Shown piece by piece: positions 12,546 through 26,120 of a DNA stretch of 64,000 bases (the first letter of the stretch is position 1; every line of letters begins with the position of its first letter). Where the stretch lies: positions 5,208,001-5,272,000 of the forward strand of contig NC_052479.1 in NCBI RefSeq assembly GCF_009730915.1, read 5' to 3'. The position numbers were made by a program, and so were the translations under genes. The stretch comes from Dioscorea cayenensis subsp. rotundata. Its lineage: Eukaryota > Streptophyta > Magnoliopsida > Dioscoreales > Dioscoreaceae. Under the pieces are notes generated by a model, which was not told the origin of the DNA, did not search any database, and saw only the letters and a list, made by a program, of their open reading frames with translations.

Positions 12546-15500
12546 CAGGGGCAAAGCCACCTATACGAGAAGGGGGCAATTGCCCTCCTTTAGTTTTGAA
12601 AAATTTTATTTTCTTTTAGAGTTTTTTTATCATATTATATAATATATTTTTTTAATATTTCATTTGCCCCTTCTATTTTTTTATTATAAGTTATGATAGG
12701 AATATTTATATTTTCACCCCTATAAAAATATATAATTATATATATAAGCTCTTATAAAATTATATTTACATGTTCATCCTCACAAGTCATTAAACATAAA
12801 TATTTATCAGTTACCTTTTACTTTTCTCTTTGAGAGTCTTTGAAGAGAAAGGCAACAAATATGAAGTCATGCTCTCATCTCATCCATCAGAATCTTTGGG
12901 CATTTGTTTCTCATCTCACCTTGATTTCTCACCCCTATCAGTCATCACCACCAAGCTCCAGGATTTGGTATGTTATCTCCCTCATTTTTGTCTTCAATTA
13001 GGGTTAAGAATAAGGTTCTTATCTTCAATTAGTCATGCTCTCATCTCATCCATAGGAATCTTTGGGCATTTGTTTCTCATCTTCACCTTGATTACTAGCC
13101 CTCATCACTCATCAATCATCACCACCGAGCTCCACCCTTCGGGATTTTGCACATTATCTCTCATTCTCTCTCATCTTTGTCTTCAATTAGGGTTAAGAAC
13201 AAGGTTTTATTTTCATTATTTAGATTTTAGGGTTCTCATCATTAGATTCTTTCACAACTTAAATTATGAAGGATTAAAATTATGAAGGATTACTAGCTCT
13301 CATCACTCATCAATCATCTTGTGTTGGATTTGGGTTAATTGAAATTTAAGTATCGGAATTTTGTGTTGAGATATTTCAATACAATGGACTTTAATTTTTT
13401 ATTCTTGTTTATGTAGAGATTTTATGGAGCGGTATTTCAAGAAAAAAAAACAACAATAGAATTAGAAATGTCTCAAAAAAAAATGAAGACAATATAGTGG
13501 ATTCTGAATATCATGGTTCAAAGAAGAGCCACATGGAATTTGATTCAGAAAATCTTCCTTCAAATCCTGGATTACGAAAGCCTATTATTGAACATGACCC
13601 TAATTTAAGAGATCAAATTCAAAGATCATATTTGCAAAAAGGGCCACGCCAACCTCAAAACCATACTTTTAAGCAAACCATGCAAGGTAATGTGATGCGG
13701 CAATTTAATCCTTTATAGTTTGATGAATTTCCTATTTGGTTAGAGTATAGCATTGTCAAAGTAGCGGCATATTGCTTGTGTTGTTATTTGTTTAAAATGG
13801 ATAACAAGAAACATTCAGGAAGCTCGGATGCTTTTGTTGCCGAAGGTTTACTAATTGGTAAAAAAAAAAGTTACGAGAGCATGCCGGTGGTCTTAATAGT
13901 ACACATAACAACGTTTGGAACAATTGTCAAGTTTTAATGAATCAACAACAACATATTCAAACAGTTGTGAGCAAGCAAAATGATCAAGCTAGAAGTGACT
14001 ACCTTAACCGTCTGACTGTCTCCATTAATTGTATTCGATTTCTTTTACGACAAGGCCTAGCTTTTCATGGTCATGATGAATCTGAAGATTCAGAAAATCA
14101 AGGGAACTTCTTGGAAATCTTAAAATTTCTTTGTGATCATAATGAAGACATTAGAAGAGTTGTATTGGATAAATGTCCTAGAAATCTCAAGTTGACTTCA
14201 CCAAATATTCAGAAAGACATTGTTCATGCATGTGCAATTGAGACCACTAAGATTATTGTTAAAGATTTTAAAGATTCATTTTTTTCAATTTTGGTTGATG
14301 AGGCACGAGATGTATCAACTAAAGAGCAAATTGGTGTAGTAGTACGATATGTGAACAATGACGGACAAGTGATTTAGCACATTTTGGGCATTGCTCATGT
14401 TAATAATACCACTGCTTTATCACTCAAAGTAGCAATTAAGACTTATTTTTCAAGCATAACTTGAGTCTTTCTCAATTGTGTGGTCAAGGATATGATGGTG
14501 CCAGTAATATGCAAGGTGAGTACAATGGGCTCAAAACTCTAATCTTGAAAGAAAATCAAAGTGCATTCTACATCCATTGTTTTGCACACCAACTTCAATA
14601 GGCACTATAGCTGTTGCATAAAAAAATGTTTCCATTGAATTGCTTTTTATAGTGGTGAATGAAATTGTTAATCTGGTTGGATGATCTTGCAACGTTGTGA
14701 CATTCTTATTGAAAATCAAGCGATCAAAGTTTTTGAAGCACTTGAAACGGGTGAACTTTTAAGTGGTCGTGGCTAAAATCAACAAAGTGCTCTTAAACGT
14801 CCTAGTGAGACACGCTGGAATTCTCATTATAATACCTTAATTAGCTTGGTTAAAGTGTTTTCTTCTGTTATTGAAGTACTTGATTTGATCATAGAGAATC
14901 CAAAGTCTGAAAAAAGGGGTAAAGCAAGTCGTTTGCGAGATACTTTGCAACCTCTTGATATGGTGTTTTGTATTATTTTGATGAAGAACATATTGGGAAT
15001 CACTAATGAGCTATCACTAGCATTGTAGAGAAAAGATCAAGACATTGTGAATGCAATGAATTTGGTTAAAATAGCTAAGAATCAATTATAGTCTATGCGA
15101 GAAGATGGATGGAGTTCTTTGTTGGATGAGGTTTTCTTATTTTCTATAAAACATGATATAAATGTCATTAACATGGATGATGGGTATATTGCTCGTGGAA
15201 GATATCGACCCAATGCAGAAAAGGTGACAAATATGCATCATTATCGGGTTGATCTCTTTTATTCTATTATAGATTTACAACTTCAAAAGCTCAATAATCG
15301 TTTTAATAAAGTGTCTACTGAGCTACTTATTTGTGTTTCATGCTTGAGTCCAATGGATTCTTTTTCATCTTTTGATAAGAAAAGATTAGCTTAGCTTGCT
15401 CAACTATATCCAAGTGATTTTTCAGAGATGGAAGTCCTTGCTCTTGAGAATTAATTAGAGACTTATATTATTGATGTGAGATTCAGCACAGATTTCAGTA

Positions 15501-15959
15501 ATCTACCAGAAATTAATGATCTTGCTATCAGAATGGTGAGAACAAGAAAAGATATTTTATATCCGTTAGTTTGTAAGCTTATAAATTTAGCTCTTATTTT
15601 ACCAATTTCAACTGCAACTATGTAGAGGGTTTTCTCTGCAATGAAGATTGTGAAGACTCGATTGCGCAATAGAATTGGTGATCAATTCTTAGCTTATTGC
15701 TTGGTAACGTACATTAAGAAAGATATTTTTGATTGCATAGATAATGAAACTATTATCCATTGTTTTCAAAATATGAAAACTCGTATATGTCAATTATGAA
15801 TTTGTTCTTGTTAATGTTTTGTACTAGTTGTTTATGTAAAAAACTTTAACTAGTTATGATATTTAACTTGTGTTATTATATAATTTTGATTGTATTCAAA
15901 ATTTGATTTACAAAGATTTTATTTGCCCCTCTTATAAAAAATTTCTAGCTCCGCTACTG
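12546..15959 (+). mobile_element. hAT transposon with perfect 8-bp target-site duplication
   Basis: The 3414-bp element is flanked by GGAAAATC on both sides (12538-12545 and 15960-15967), the 8-bp duplication expected of hAT. The left end begins CAGGGGCAAAGCCA. The right end read on the minus strand begins CAGTAGCGGAGCTA, giving imperfect terminal inverted repeats followed by GGGGCAA on both sides. The leader contains a 166-bp tandem duplication (AGTCATGCTCTCATCTCATC at 12865 and 13031). The body encodes a broken transposase of the KIAA1586/zinc-finger-MYM-like plant hAT group. Confidence 0.93.
13424..15799 (+). pseudogene. hAT transposase pseudogene (TTF/MYM-like, DUF4371, hATC)
   Basis: From the ATG at 13424 the frame resembles plant transposase-like proteins annotated as zinc finger MYM-type protein 1-like. 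In order: a basic N-terminus, the LPSNPGLRKPI region (13557 on), a TTF-type segment with CLCCYLFK (about 13775-13798), and DUF4371 (about 13937-14377: VHACAIETTKIIVKD, FFSILVDEARDVSTKEQI). Then come YDGASNMQGEYNGLK (about 14490-14537), the FAHQLQ block near 14582, and an hATC C-terminus ending at a stop (15797-15799). In-frame stops occur at 13457, 13716, 14375, 15026, 15088, 15392, 15452 and 15623, with frame changes near 13860 and 14400-14700. It is non-functional. Confidence 0.88.
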
Positions 15960-15967
15960 GGAAAATC

Positions 15968-16134
15968 CCACCTCGCCTCTGGTTTTCACTAGATCGGGGA
16001 GGGGTTTTTATAAATATTAGATATTTATATATATATATATATATATTAGGGTTTTCATGATTTTATTCTTAATGTTTTTATTTTAAAAAAATTTTACTAT
16101 TGTTACTAGCTAAATATTTCATGAAAAATGGTGA

Positions 16135-16183
<49 letters not shown>

Positions 16184-18153
16184 GCTTGTAATCCCAAGAG
16201 AGAGAGGCCAGTAGAAGCAAATAAATAAATTTTAAAAAAACACACACACACATATACTCATAATTGTTTCAATATCCAGTATCTAATGCCTTATTTTGAT
16301 TTTCAAATGCAAACACTTTAATATACTCTCTTATAAATAATTGGGTGAGAAAAATCAAACTATTTTATAAACTTATGAATTTGTTAAATTTAGAAGTGCT
16401 TTCTTTTTTTTATATAGATTAAGTCACCACTATAATACTAGACTAGGTGGTTAGTATTTCATTCCTTTTGCTTGTACATAATTCTCAATATACATGTATA
16501 TTAGTGCAAATCCAAATATTTTAACTTAATATTCAAAACTTACAATTCAAACAGTTCAATCATTTTCATAGGACTAAACACACTTGTGATCGTTAATATC
16601 ACTCTAATCTTGATAAAGTGACAACCAAATATTAATGAAAATAAAAGAACAAAAGAAGGTTCACAAGTCTTTTAGATCAATCTATTTCATGATCAAATTA
16701 TATAGGCAATACTAGTATAGTCTAATGGTAAAACACATCTTTTTCTATCTGAAAGACGGATAGTATTCACAGAGTGCACAGGGTGAGGGTGTGAAGTGCA
16801 TCCAATAAAAATCTGCACAAGCCCCTAACACACAATGGCTTGTCCACTTATTTAAAAAAATCATATTATATATATATACATATAAACAAATTTTAAGGTG
16901 CGTTATTTCCTTAAATATTGATTTCCAAAGTGTGTAAATCCTTTTATTCAAGATGGGTACTTGACCAATTGTGCTTATTTTTTTTATTGATAATGAATCA
17001 CATTTTTAATTTCTTAAAAATAAATAAATAAAGTTACATTCATTGAATTTTCATTTTCGTATCCAGCTAATTGACTATACTCCTTCACAACTGCCTAAAT
17101 GAATGAATTCCATTAAAGTACCAATATTTTTCTCATAAGTTAAGATACAATTCATTTATGTCCATATAGGACAACCTGCCTTTTCATACTTTAATCTTTA
17201 ATTTTTCAAAAAAATATTAAAAAACAAACAAAATGCAAATAATTCAAGTTATTTCATGTTAAAAATGAATAAATTTTATTCGGATTTGGTTTTATTGATC
17301 ACCATTAATTTTTTTAATCAACACTAATAAATTATCTTTAGGTAAAAAAAAAAAATTCTTTTCCAAATATATTACCTTTTTTACTAAACCATATAATATG
17401 GGATTCTATATCCTACACATTAAATGCTAATATATCTATCTTAATTAGACAAACTATTCTCATATAATATTTAATTTCATTTATTATAAATTCCTTTCGT
17501 AATACTCACACACACACATATACAAGAATAAGTACATGCGAAGAAAAACAAAAAAAAAATGATATAATATGTAGTAAAGATAAAATTAGAATTTCCTTCA
17601 CTTATAGTTAATATAGTTCTTTGCTTCTTCTTTACATAAACATAAATAAAAAGTTAATGTAAGTATATATGTTGTATGCTTATCCAACCTTGTGAGATAA
17701 TATAAAGATAAACAACTTGGAATCAAACAAAAAGAACTTGTGAAAAGTCCATTCCAACCTCTTAACTTTAAAAGAATCCAAATAAACTATCTTATTTCCA
17801 AACTTTTTTTGCCAATTTATATAATTTATATGGTTTCATATAGTACATATAGAGTGTGAATGTTTAACGATCATATATGGTAAAGAATATATATATAAAT
17901 TTTATAGTAAGTTCAATATCTTATTTGTGTTTAAAGCAATGAATTTTCGCTTAATCATAGAATCCAAATATATTAAATACCATGCAATATTTGCCTGATT
18001 CTATAGATATATATACATACACACATTGATGTCTTCTTCCTCATCTTCTTATTTGATATGAAACCAAAACACCAAAATTGATTATGTTTTCAAGGCATTT
18101 AATTCTCTTTTTTTCTTTTTCTTCTTCTTCTTCTTCTCTTGTTTTTATTGCAG
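15968..18153. other. Intergenic, upstream of the lyase gene; (AAT)n and a SINE-like remnant
   Basis: AT-rich sequence. An (AAT)n microsatellite spans 16135-16182. A tRNA-like A-box word, TAGTCTAATGGTAAAACAC, lies at 16718-16736, with a tail CTTGTCCACTT at 16839-16849 that recurs elsewhere in the window. The last 100 bases contain a (TTC)n tract (18119-18136) and the likely acceptor TTGCAG before the first recognised lyase exon. I could not find the exon carrying the true start codon. Confidence 0.55.
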
Positions 18154-18600
18154 ACATGCATTGATTGAAAATGCTCCAAGAGTGCAATTATTCATTGAAG
18201 ATGAACAGGTAATTTGATTTACTGATCAAACATTTGTGCATTTGTTTTTACTTTTTCTTTTGAAAACATTGTAATTAATTAAATTTTTGTTTTCATGAAG
18301 GTTATGGTTGATAATGGCATTATAAAACTCATTTTATCGAAACCTGAAGGTCGAATTATCGGTTTAGAGTATAATGGTATTGATAATCTCCTTGAGTTCA
18401 TCAAGTCAAGCACAAATACAGGAGGGTATATACATATAAATACAAATATTTAAATTATTTGTAATTCATGCATCTCTTTGTTCTTTGATTTTTACTGCTG
18501 TTTTATCAAACTTTTTTTATGTTTTTGTAGGTATTGGGATTTAAATTGGAACACTCTTGGATCAAAGAAAGATGTTATTGTTGATTTGTAAGTAGTATTT

Positions 18601-18634
<34 letters not shown>

Positions 18635-21600
18635 GTTTTATTTATTTTTATCATCATTATTATTATTTTTTTGAGTAAATTTGAATTGCAGAATTGATGG
18701 AAAAGAGTTTGAAGTCATAGTGAATAATGTAAATCAAGTTGAATTATCATTCCGAACAATATGGAATCCATCCCTCAATTCCAAAGCTCCTTTGAACATC
18801 GACAAAAGGTATGCAAATAAAATAAAAATATAACTTCGACATCAGTTACTAATGAATCAATGTTTCAGATTCATCGTTCTTCGCGGGAGCTCCGGGTTCT
18901 ATTCATATGCAATTTTCGAGCATCAAAGCGATTGGCCCGGCTTCGTATTGCAAGAAACTCGGATAGCATTCAAACTCAATCAAGACAAGTACATACATAA
19001 ATATATATATTTATATATTTATACACACACACATACACATACATTGTACTTACAATGTGATATTCATTCAGCTTTTTTGTATTATAGATTTCGATCTATG
19101 GCGATATCGGACTATAGACAAAGAGACATGCCATTACCTGAAGACCGAAACAGGGCTCGTAGCATTGCATTAGCATATCCAGAAGCTGTGAGAATCACAA
19201 AGCCAATAGATTCTAAATGCAAAGGAGAGGTAACAATTGTCTGACATTAATTTGAACGTGTACTTATTAAGTTGTTGATTAATTGAATTGAATTTGATGT
19301 TTTTAGGTGGATGATAAGTATCAGTATTCTGCTGATAATGAAGACAGTAAAGTACATGGATGGATTTGTCCCGATCCACCGACCGGGTTTTGGTTGATCA
19401 CACCGAGCAATGAGTTTCGTACCGGTGGACCAACGAAACAAGACTTGACATCACATGTTGGTCCGACGACACTTGCGGTGAGCTAACGATAAAAATTTGT
19501 ATTCGATTAATTGTATGAAGACTTGCTTACATTGTGTAATTTATGTACATTCAGATGTTTGTCAGTAATCACTATGCAGGAGAAGGACTGAATTTGAATT
19601 TTGGAAATGGAGAGTATTGGAAGAAAGTTTTTGGTCCAGTTTTCGTTTACTTGAACTCGTCTCCGAGTAAATTTTCAACCAAAAAAACTCTGTGGAATGA
19701 TGCGAAAATTATGGTATCAGTGTGATACTTTAGTGCAAGATTCTACAAATTTGAAATTTTTTTTGATTTTATATAAATATTTTTTTCCATTTTTATTATG
19801 TTTTAATATAAAATTTCAGATGGAAAATGAAGTGAAGAGTTGGCCATACAAATTTCCAGCTTCAGCAGATTTTGAGAAAGCTCAAATTAGGGGCTCTGTT
19901 TCTGGTAGATTGATGGTTCAAGATTGGTGAGTTTTTAATTTAATATGTAATAATATTTATGCACCTATGTCTCAAACTTATGATGATTTTTGTCATTTTA
20001 ATATAAATTCTAAAATTGAATTTTTGAGAAATTTATTTTTATACCCCTATGTAAGTTTTTAAAAAATTGTTTATATATATTTATTATTAAAATTCAACTT
20101 AAACAAAGATGAGAAAATGAATAGTGATTTTGTTATTTTATAATTAAAAAAATAATAAACTTATGATTAAGAGGGTATAGTATATCAAGCATTACTCACT
20201 TTTATGTGGTATGAAAGTAAATAAAAAAAAACAATTTATTTAAACTATCGATAAATTATTATGAAAGTCAATTAGTTTTATAAATACTAGGCATTTTCTC
20301 GAATCGGAGTTTTTAAAATTTTGTGAGGAGTTGAGGTAATATCATATATATAATAATATAATTAAACAACTCCTACCATAGAAACTATTTTATATCTTGA
20401 ATTTCAAAAATCTTATGGACATTTATTGTATAAATAATTAGGTGTAGTTAATATTTTTCAATTATTAATATTATAAGTAATATAAATAAAAACTTAAATG
20501 TTATAAAAAAATTAAAATTGTTCCTCGAAACTCTCTCGGAGTAGATTATACATCTACTTTAATAGTATGTATAGATTAAGTTTTATTTTGACTTTCTTTC
20601 TATATAACTAGGGCAAAATCTTCGTCAAATATAAGATCATTCTAAACAAGAAAAAAAAAAAACAAAGTCAAATTCAACCCTTTTTTTTTAATATTAACAT
20701 AATTTATATATGCTATAATTTTCTTTGAAACTATAGAGATATTAATATTGTGTATTGTTATACATTGTTTAGGGGTATGATTAATGTGCCTGCAAGTTAT
20801 GCTTATGTTGGATTGGCAAAACCTGGACTCCCCGGATCATGGCAAAAGGAATCCAAAGTAAGATATATTACCGTAAAAAGCATGAGTTTGATCGAGTTAT
20901 TTGTGAGTAGATCAAACTTTGCTCCGTAAAAGAATTAGCCCATTTTGAAATTTTAAGTTTTCAAACCTTACTTCAGTTTGGTTTTTAAGTTTGAAATTAA
21001 GTTTGAGTGAAACTCAAATAAGATCAACTCAATTACTTAAATTATATAAATATATTAATATATTGATTTTTTTTTTTTATAAAAGTGGATAAATCACAAC
21101 TTTATTGAAAGAAAGACAGTACAACTCGATTAATTAATATATTGAAATGTTTTCATAATTTATATTGTTTTATATTGTTTTATGTTCAAAACAAAAATTA
21201 AAATATAAATGAATTTAATTTCCTGCTAAATTGAGCTGTGGTGGAAAAAAAATAGTTAATTTGGATTTTATATTAGCTTTTTATATTAGCTATTATACCT
21301 CTTATAAAAAAAACAAAAACATTAATTACTATAGACGTTTGTAAAACGTCCGCACTGTAGCTAGCACGGTAAATAGTACTATATCAATATTGTTCATCAC
21401 GCATAGAGCATATGTATAGCTATTAGATTTGAGTCTAATGGCTGATCTACAGACGTCTTTAGATTTGTTATCTAAGGACATTTGCAGATGATTGCCCCTC
21501 TATTAAAACCAAAAATTATTAACATTTTTTTTTATAAAAATCATATTAGTTTATATATCTCCAAAAAAAAATTGTCATTTAAAAATTATAATATTTTAGT

Positions 21601-23789
21601 ACAAGGCTAAATTAATAAGTTAACTGCCCAAATATTAATGAACATTTTATTAATTTAGTTAATAAATGTTTTTTTTGGTACCATAGAAATATTATTCAAA
21701 ATAAACATTTTTAAAGCATTTAATGGAAATTTATTTAAGAAAGATTAAAAATAAAGTTTAATATGGTTATTATGGTAATTTTACATAGGGATATCAATTT
21801 TGGACAAGAGCTGATGGAAATGGGAGTTTTATTATCAATAATGTTAGAAGTGGGGTTTATGGTCTTTTTGCATGGGTTCCAAGCTTCATTGGTGACTTTG
21901 TGCATGACAGCAACATTACAATCACACCAGGTTTCACCCTCCTTTCCTTTTTTGCCCTTTTCCATTTTTAATTTTAATTATTGAATTATTTATATTTTAT
22001 ATTTATATGTTCATATATATATATATATATTAGACATTTGTTTTACATACATACAAATATACATATGTGTCAATACACACACACACTTTGTGGAATTTGT
22101 AATTTTGAAAAGGGTATTATGGTTAAAAACATACTAATTTCATATATATCCATGAAAAAAACCAATAAAAAAATTTTCATAAAAATTTATAAAATTTTAA
22201 AATTCTTAAATATGTAATAGCAATGTATATTATATATATATATATGTTTTGTATACATACAAATATACATGTGTGGCAATATATATACACACACTTTTGT
22301 GGCATTTGTAATTCGGAAAAGGGTATTTATGCTTAAAAAAATACTAATTTCATACATATTTATGGGGAAAAAACCAATAAAATTTTCATAAAAATTTAGA
22401 AGATTTTAGAATCCTAAAATAATAGCAAAAAGTTAAATTAGTTATAAAATTTTTAGTTTAACCCCCTCTAATCATAAAATTAAAAAAAAAAACCATAAGG
22501 ATAAATTTTTAAAATGAAGTAAAATTAGTTTTTTTTTTACATCGCATACAAGAGTAAAATTAATAATAATTTTGACTAAAACTAGTTTATTAAATTTATT
22601 AAATTAATATTGGACTTATTTATTGCTTATAATTTCAATATATAATATAATATATATAAATGAATTAAATATAGGTGGCAAGATTGAATTAGGGACTCTA
22701 TTGCATAAAGCGCCAAGGGCGGGACCCACACTTTGGGAAATCGGAGTCCCTGATCGTACTGCATCCGAATTCTTCGTTCCGGATCCGAAACCTGATTACG
22801 TTAACAAGCTTTACATTAAACATGATCGGTTAGTATTTTCTTTATTATTATTATTATTATTATTTATTTTTGCTTATAAACTTTATATATAGCTTTAAAA
22901 AGTGAAATAATTTAAAAAAGCTTGATGCTTTTATTCTGACTATTTAACCTTTGATTTCCCAATTTATTTTTTAATTAACCCCTTTTTTAGATTTTTAAAA
23001 AAATTCAAAATCAAGGTTTTTTATAAAAATTAAATTTTTTGTGGACAATTTATGAAAGTGAATTTTCTAGGATTGATTGCTATTTTTTTGAAAAAATTAT
23101 AAATATATTTACTTATTTGTCTATGCTCCTAATTAATTGCCATTTTACTCTTTTAATGAAAAGCCCTTGCATTTTTTTATATATTTATTAAGATATAAAA
23201 GTTGAACCTAATAAATAAATGCAAAATATTGGTAAAAATAACCCTAAAACAAAGAGTTTGATTATATACTAATTGATTAAAAAAATTATTTAACATAAAA
23301 GCAAAAAAAAGTTAAAGTAGTATTTAACTAAAGCATAAATTAATTAGTGTTAATATGACAGGTTTAGGCAATATGGATTGTGGGATAGATACACTGATTT
23401 GTATCCAAATGAAGACCTTGTTTACAAAGTTGGATTAAGTGTTTATAAGAGAGATTGGTTCTTTGCTCATGTTACTAGGTAATCATCTCTTTTCATTTTT
23501 TTAATATTTTTTTTCTTAATTATGTCTTCCATTTTCAATTTATTTATTTATTTCTTTTTAAAATATGATGTTCTAAATAAACTCAAAGTTATTGTGATAT
23601 TATATTTTTATTTTTATTTTCAAGAAATAAAAAAATAATGTTATATTATTTTCATGTTGCAGGAGAATAGGTGTTGGGTTATATATACCAACAACATGGA
23701 AAATTCAATTTAATCTCAGTAATGTCATCGATGGATTATATACTTTGCGCATCGCTCTTGCATCGACTCATAATTCTGAATTACAGGTT

Positions 23790-23824
<35 letters not shown>

Positions 23825-25166
23825 CTTTATATATTTTTATTATAATGCTAGTTCTATATATTTCATTGGCCAAAAGTAAACCAAAATCTTTTATTTTTTT
23901 AAAAAAATTTATAGTTCATATAATTTTATAGGGCATGAATATATAAATATAAATAAAAACCATACACAAACAAATATGATTTTTATGAGGATAAATTAGT
24001 AATTTTTGACTTTTATAAAGTATGGAAATAATTGTTTCCATATATTATTAAAATTTTAATATCTATTAATGACTTTTTGATCTATTAATATTGGGTCTTG
24101 TGTATGTTCTGAGGGCGGGTTCTAATCTCAGTCTTGGGAGGGTGAAAGCAAATGTATTATTTAGTTTGTAGTTACACTCCACATATGTGCCCGCCCCGTA
24201 ACTTGTCCACTTTCATTAAAAAATTATGCTTCATATTTGTTGTTTACATGCATACTATCCAACTGTTATAGTATTTATTGTATTTCTTTTATTGCTAATT
24301 AAATATTATTTTTTAATTTTAATTGAATTTATATTTTATTGATTAAATAAAAATAATTTGTATAATATAATATGTTTACAGATATACCACCGCAAAACCT
24401 TTTGACTTTTATATATACACTCACTTTTCTATTTGAATTCCACAAAGTTACGTTTATACCCTCCATTAATTAAAATCATAGTTCTTTTATAATTTTGATT
24501 TTTAAAATTATTTTTTTATTTCTAAGCAAACAAAATTATAAGCGATATGCGCAGTGACTAAAAAAAAGAGGCGAATTTTTTTACATTGATGATAATCATA
24601 TTATAATAGGTATGTATATTAAAATTTACCATAAAATTAGCTATTAGTCCCTAACAGTTTTCAACTTTCTTGATCAATTTTTTTGATATTTTCTTACATT
24701 TGTATTACCTTTTTTTCCCCTCACATACTAACACAGGTACAACAATACCAATAAACAAAGGACGAGACATTTTTGCTTTTATTTTTTGGATTTAAAAATA
24801 AATTATAGTCATTTGAAAAATAAGGTTTTTTAAATAATATGAGAAGTTTTTTAGGGCCTTTTTATGGAGGGAAAAAAAATTGGAGGATGTGGTGTTACTT
24901 TTCTCTGAAATTTTTATTTAATTATTGTTTTGTAGGTTAGAGTGAACATGGAAGGAGGAAATCCCCAATTTACAACAAATAAAATTGGGAAGGACAATGC
25001 AATTGCAAGGCATGGAATTCATGGCCTACACAACCTTTTTAATGTCACAATTTCAAGCAATTTCTTCAACCAAGGCTTAAACACTATTTATTTCACCCAA
25101 ACTCAAAGTGATGTTTTTAGTGGAATTATGTATGATTATATCCGCTTAGAAGGTCCATTTATTTAA
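18154..25166 (+). CDS. RGL: Rhamnogalacturonate lyase (PL4), 15 exons, start exon missing
   Basis: Rhamnogalacturonan endolyases cleave the rhamnose-galacturonate backbone of pectin by beta-elimination in the cell wall. Exons: 18154-18208, 18301-18425, 18531-18587, 18692-18808, 18869-18988, 19088-19229, 19307-19477, 19555-19713, 19820-19926, 20773-20857, 21789-21930, 22675-22828, 23362-23478, 23663-23786, 24936-25166. All have GT/AG borders and compatible phases, giving 634 codons plus stop. The N-terminal lyase domain is about residues 1-335 (DNGIIKLILSKPEG, LRGSSGFYSYAIFEH, HGWICPDPP, LTSHVGPTTLA). An fn3-like middle domain follows (about 339-420, RGSVSGRL to FAWVPSFIGDF), then a CBM-like C-terminal domain (about 445-632, GPTLWEIGVPDRTASEF, IARHGIHGL). 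No break is seen in these exons. The first exon is open but has no in-frame ATG; its 5' border at TTGCAG implies one more exon upstream. Catalytic residues were not assigned. Confidence 0.93.
22041..22440. repeat. About 205-bp tandem duplication in lyase intron 11
   Basis: Two diverged copies follow each other. Both begin near ACATACAAATATACATRTGTG, continue through GGAAAAGGGTAT-like and CTAATTTCATA words, and end near AATAGCAA. Copy 1 spans about 22041-22215 and copy 2 about 22250-22440, separated by a (TA)n run. Both lie wholly inside the intron between exons 11 and 12. Confidence 0.75.
24085..24225 (+). repeat. SINE-like fragment in lyase intron 14
   Basis: A B-box-like word GGGTTCTAATC (24117-24127) is followed by a GC-richer segment ending CTTGTCCACTT (24202-24212) and an A-rich run. 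The tail matches those at 16839 and 35410. Family assignment as a tRNA-derived SINE is inference from these shared words. Confidence 0.35.
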
Positions 25167-25523
25167 TTAATAATCCAATTAATTTGGATGTTATGTAATT
25201 TAGTTATTTTTATTTATTGTTGTAGTGTAATAATGCAAGTGCTTTTCATGTATGAATAATTTCCATTCCTAACTATGCCATTTGAATTAAGATGTTTATT
25301 TAATGTCCATAATTTTAAGTATTGGTACATCCTCTAATTATATATATACACACACATAACCCTAAAAATTTAAGCAACTTTATTTATCACATCTAAATAA
25401 ATTAAGATTGCAATAAGTAATTAAAAATTTAAATAAAAAATTTTTATTATAAAAAAATAAAACTATTTATATTTTAATAGTGTATGCAGGATACATAGTT
25501 ATATATGAAGAGTAATGCTATAT
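25167..25523. other. Lyase 3' flank, nothing further recognised
   Basis: AT-rich sequence after the lyase stop codon. AATAAT and similar words near 25250 could serve for polyadenylation. No other feature is seen before the foldback element. Confidence 0.5.
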
Positions 25524-26120
25524 AGAGCAAAGCAACGACACTAACCAGTCACACGATTGGTGTGGCTGGTGACGTGGCTGCTTCTCTTTATTTTTTATTT
25601 ATTTTTTTATTTTAAAAATTAAAAAAAATAAAATAAAAAGAGGGAAATGTTTCATTTGTATGTGCCTTAGCTTCTCTTCTAAGCCACATTGTTGGCCGCC
25701 GCTCTCCATCCTCTCTCATGCAGCATGAGACCCTTGTCGTGCTTCCCTCTCTCATGTCGTAAGAGAGAGGGAAATGGCGGGCGGGAGTGGGATGCAGGAG
25801 AGATGGAAGTGGTGCCGGGAGCGGGGGTGCAGGAGAGAGGAAAGCGGCTGGCGAGGAGCGAGCGAGGGTGTTCGACAGAGGGGTGTGGCTACTCATTCCG
25901 CAAGAAAGAGGAAAGCGGCACCGGGAGCGAGGGTGCAGGAGAGGAAGAAGAAGAGAGAGAGAGAGAGCAATAGAGAGAGAGAAAGAGGCAAAGTCCTCTT
26001 TTTGCGTTTTTATTATTAATTTTATGTTTAATTTTTAAAATAAAAAAATATAAAAAATAAAGAAAAGCATCCACGTCACCGGTCACATCAATCATGTGAC
26101 TGGTTCGTATTGTTGCTTCG

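Noticed and set aside
25612..26095. Multiple ORFs in the foldback element
   Set aside because: All are low-complexity Arg/Gly/Glu or Ser/Pro strings across (GA)n and repeated GC-rich words; no domain, no splice structure.
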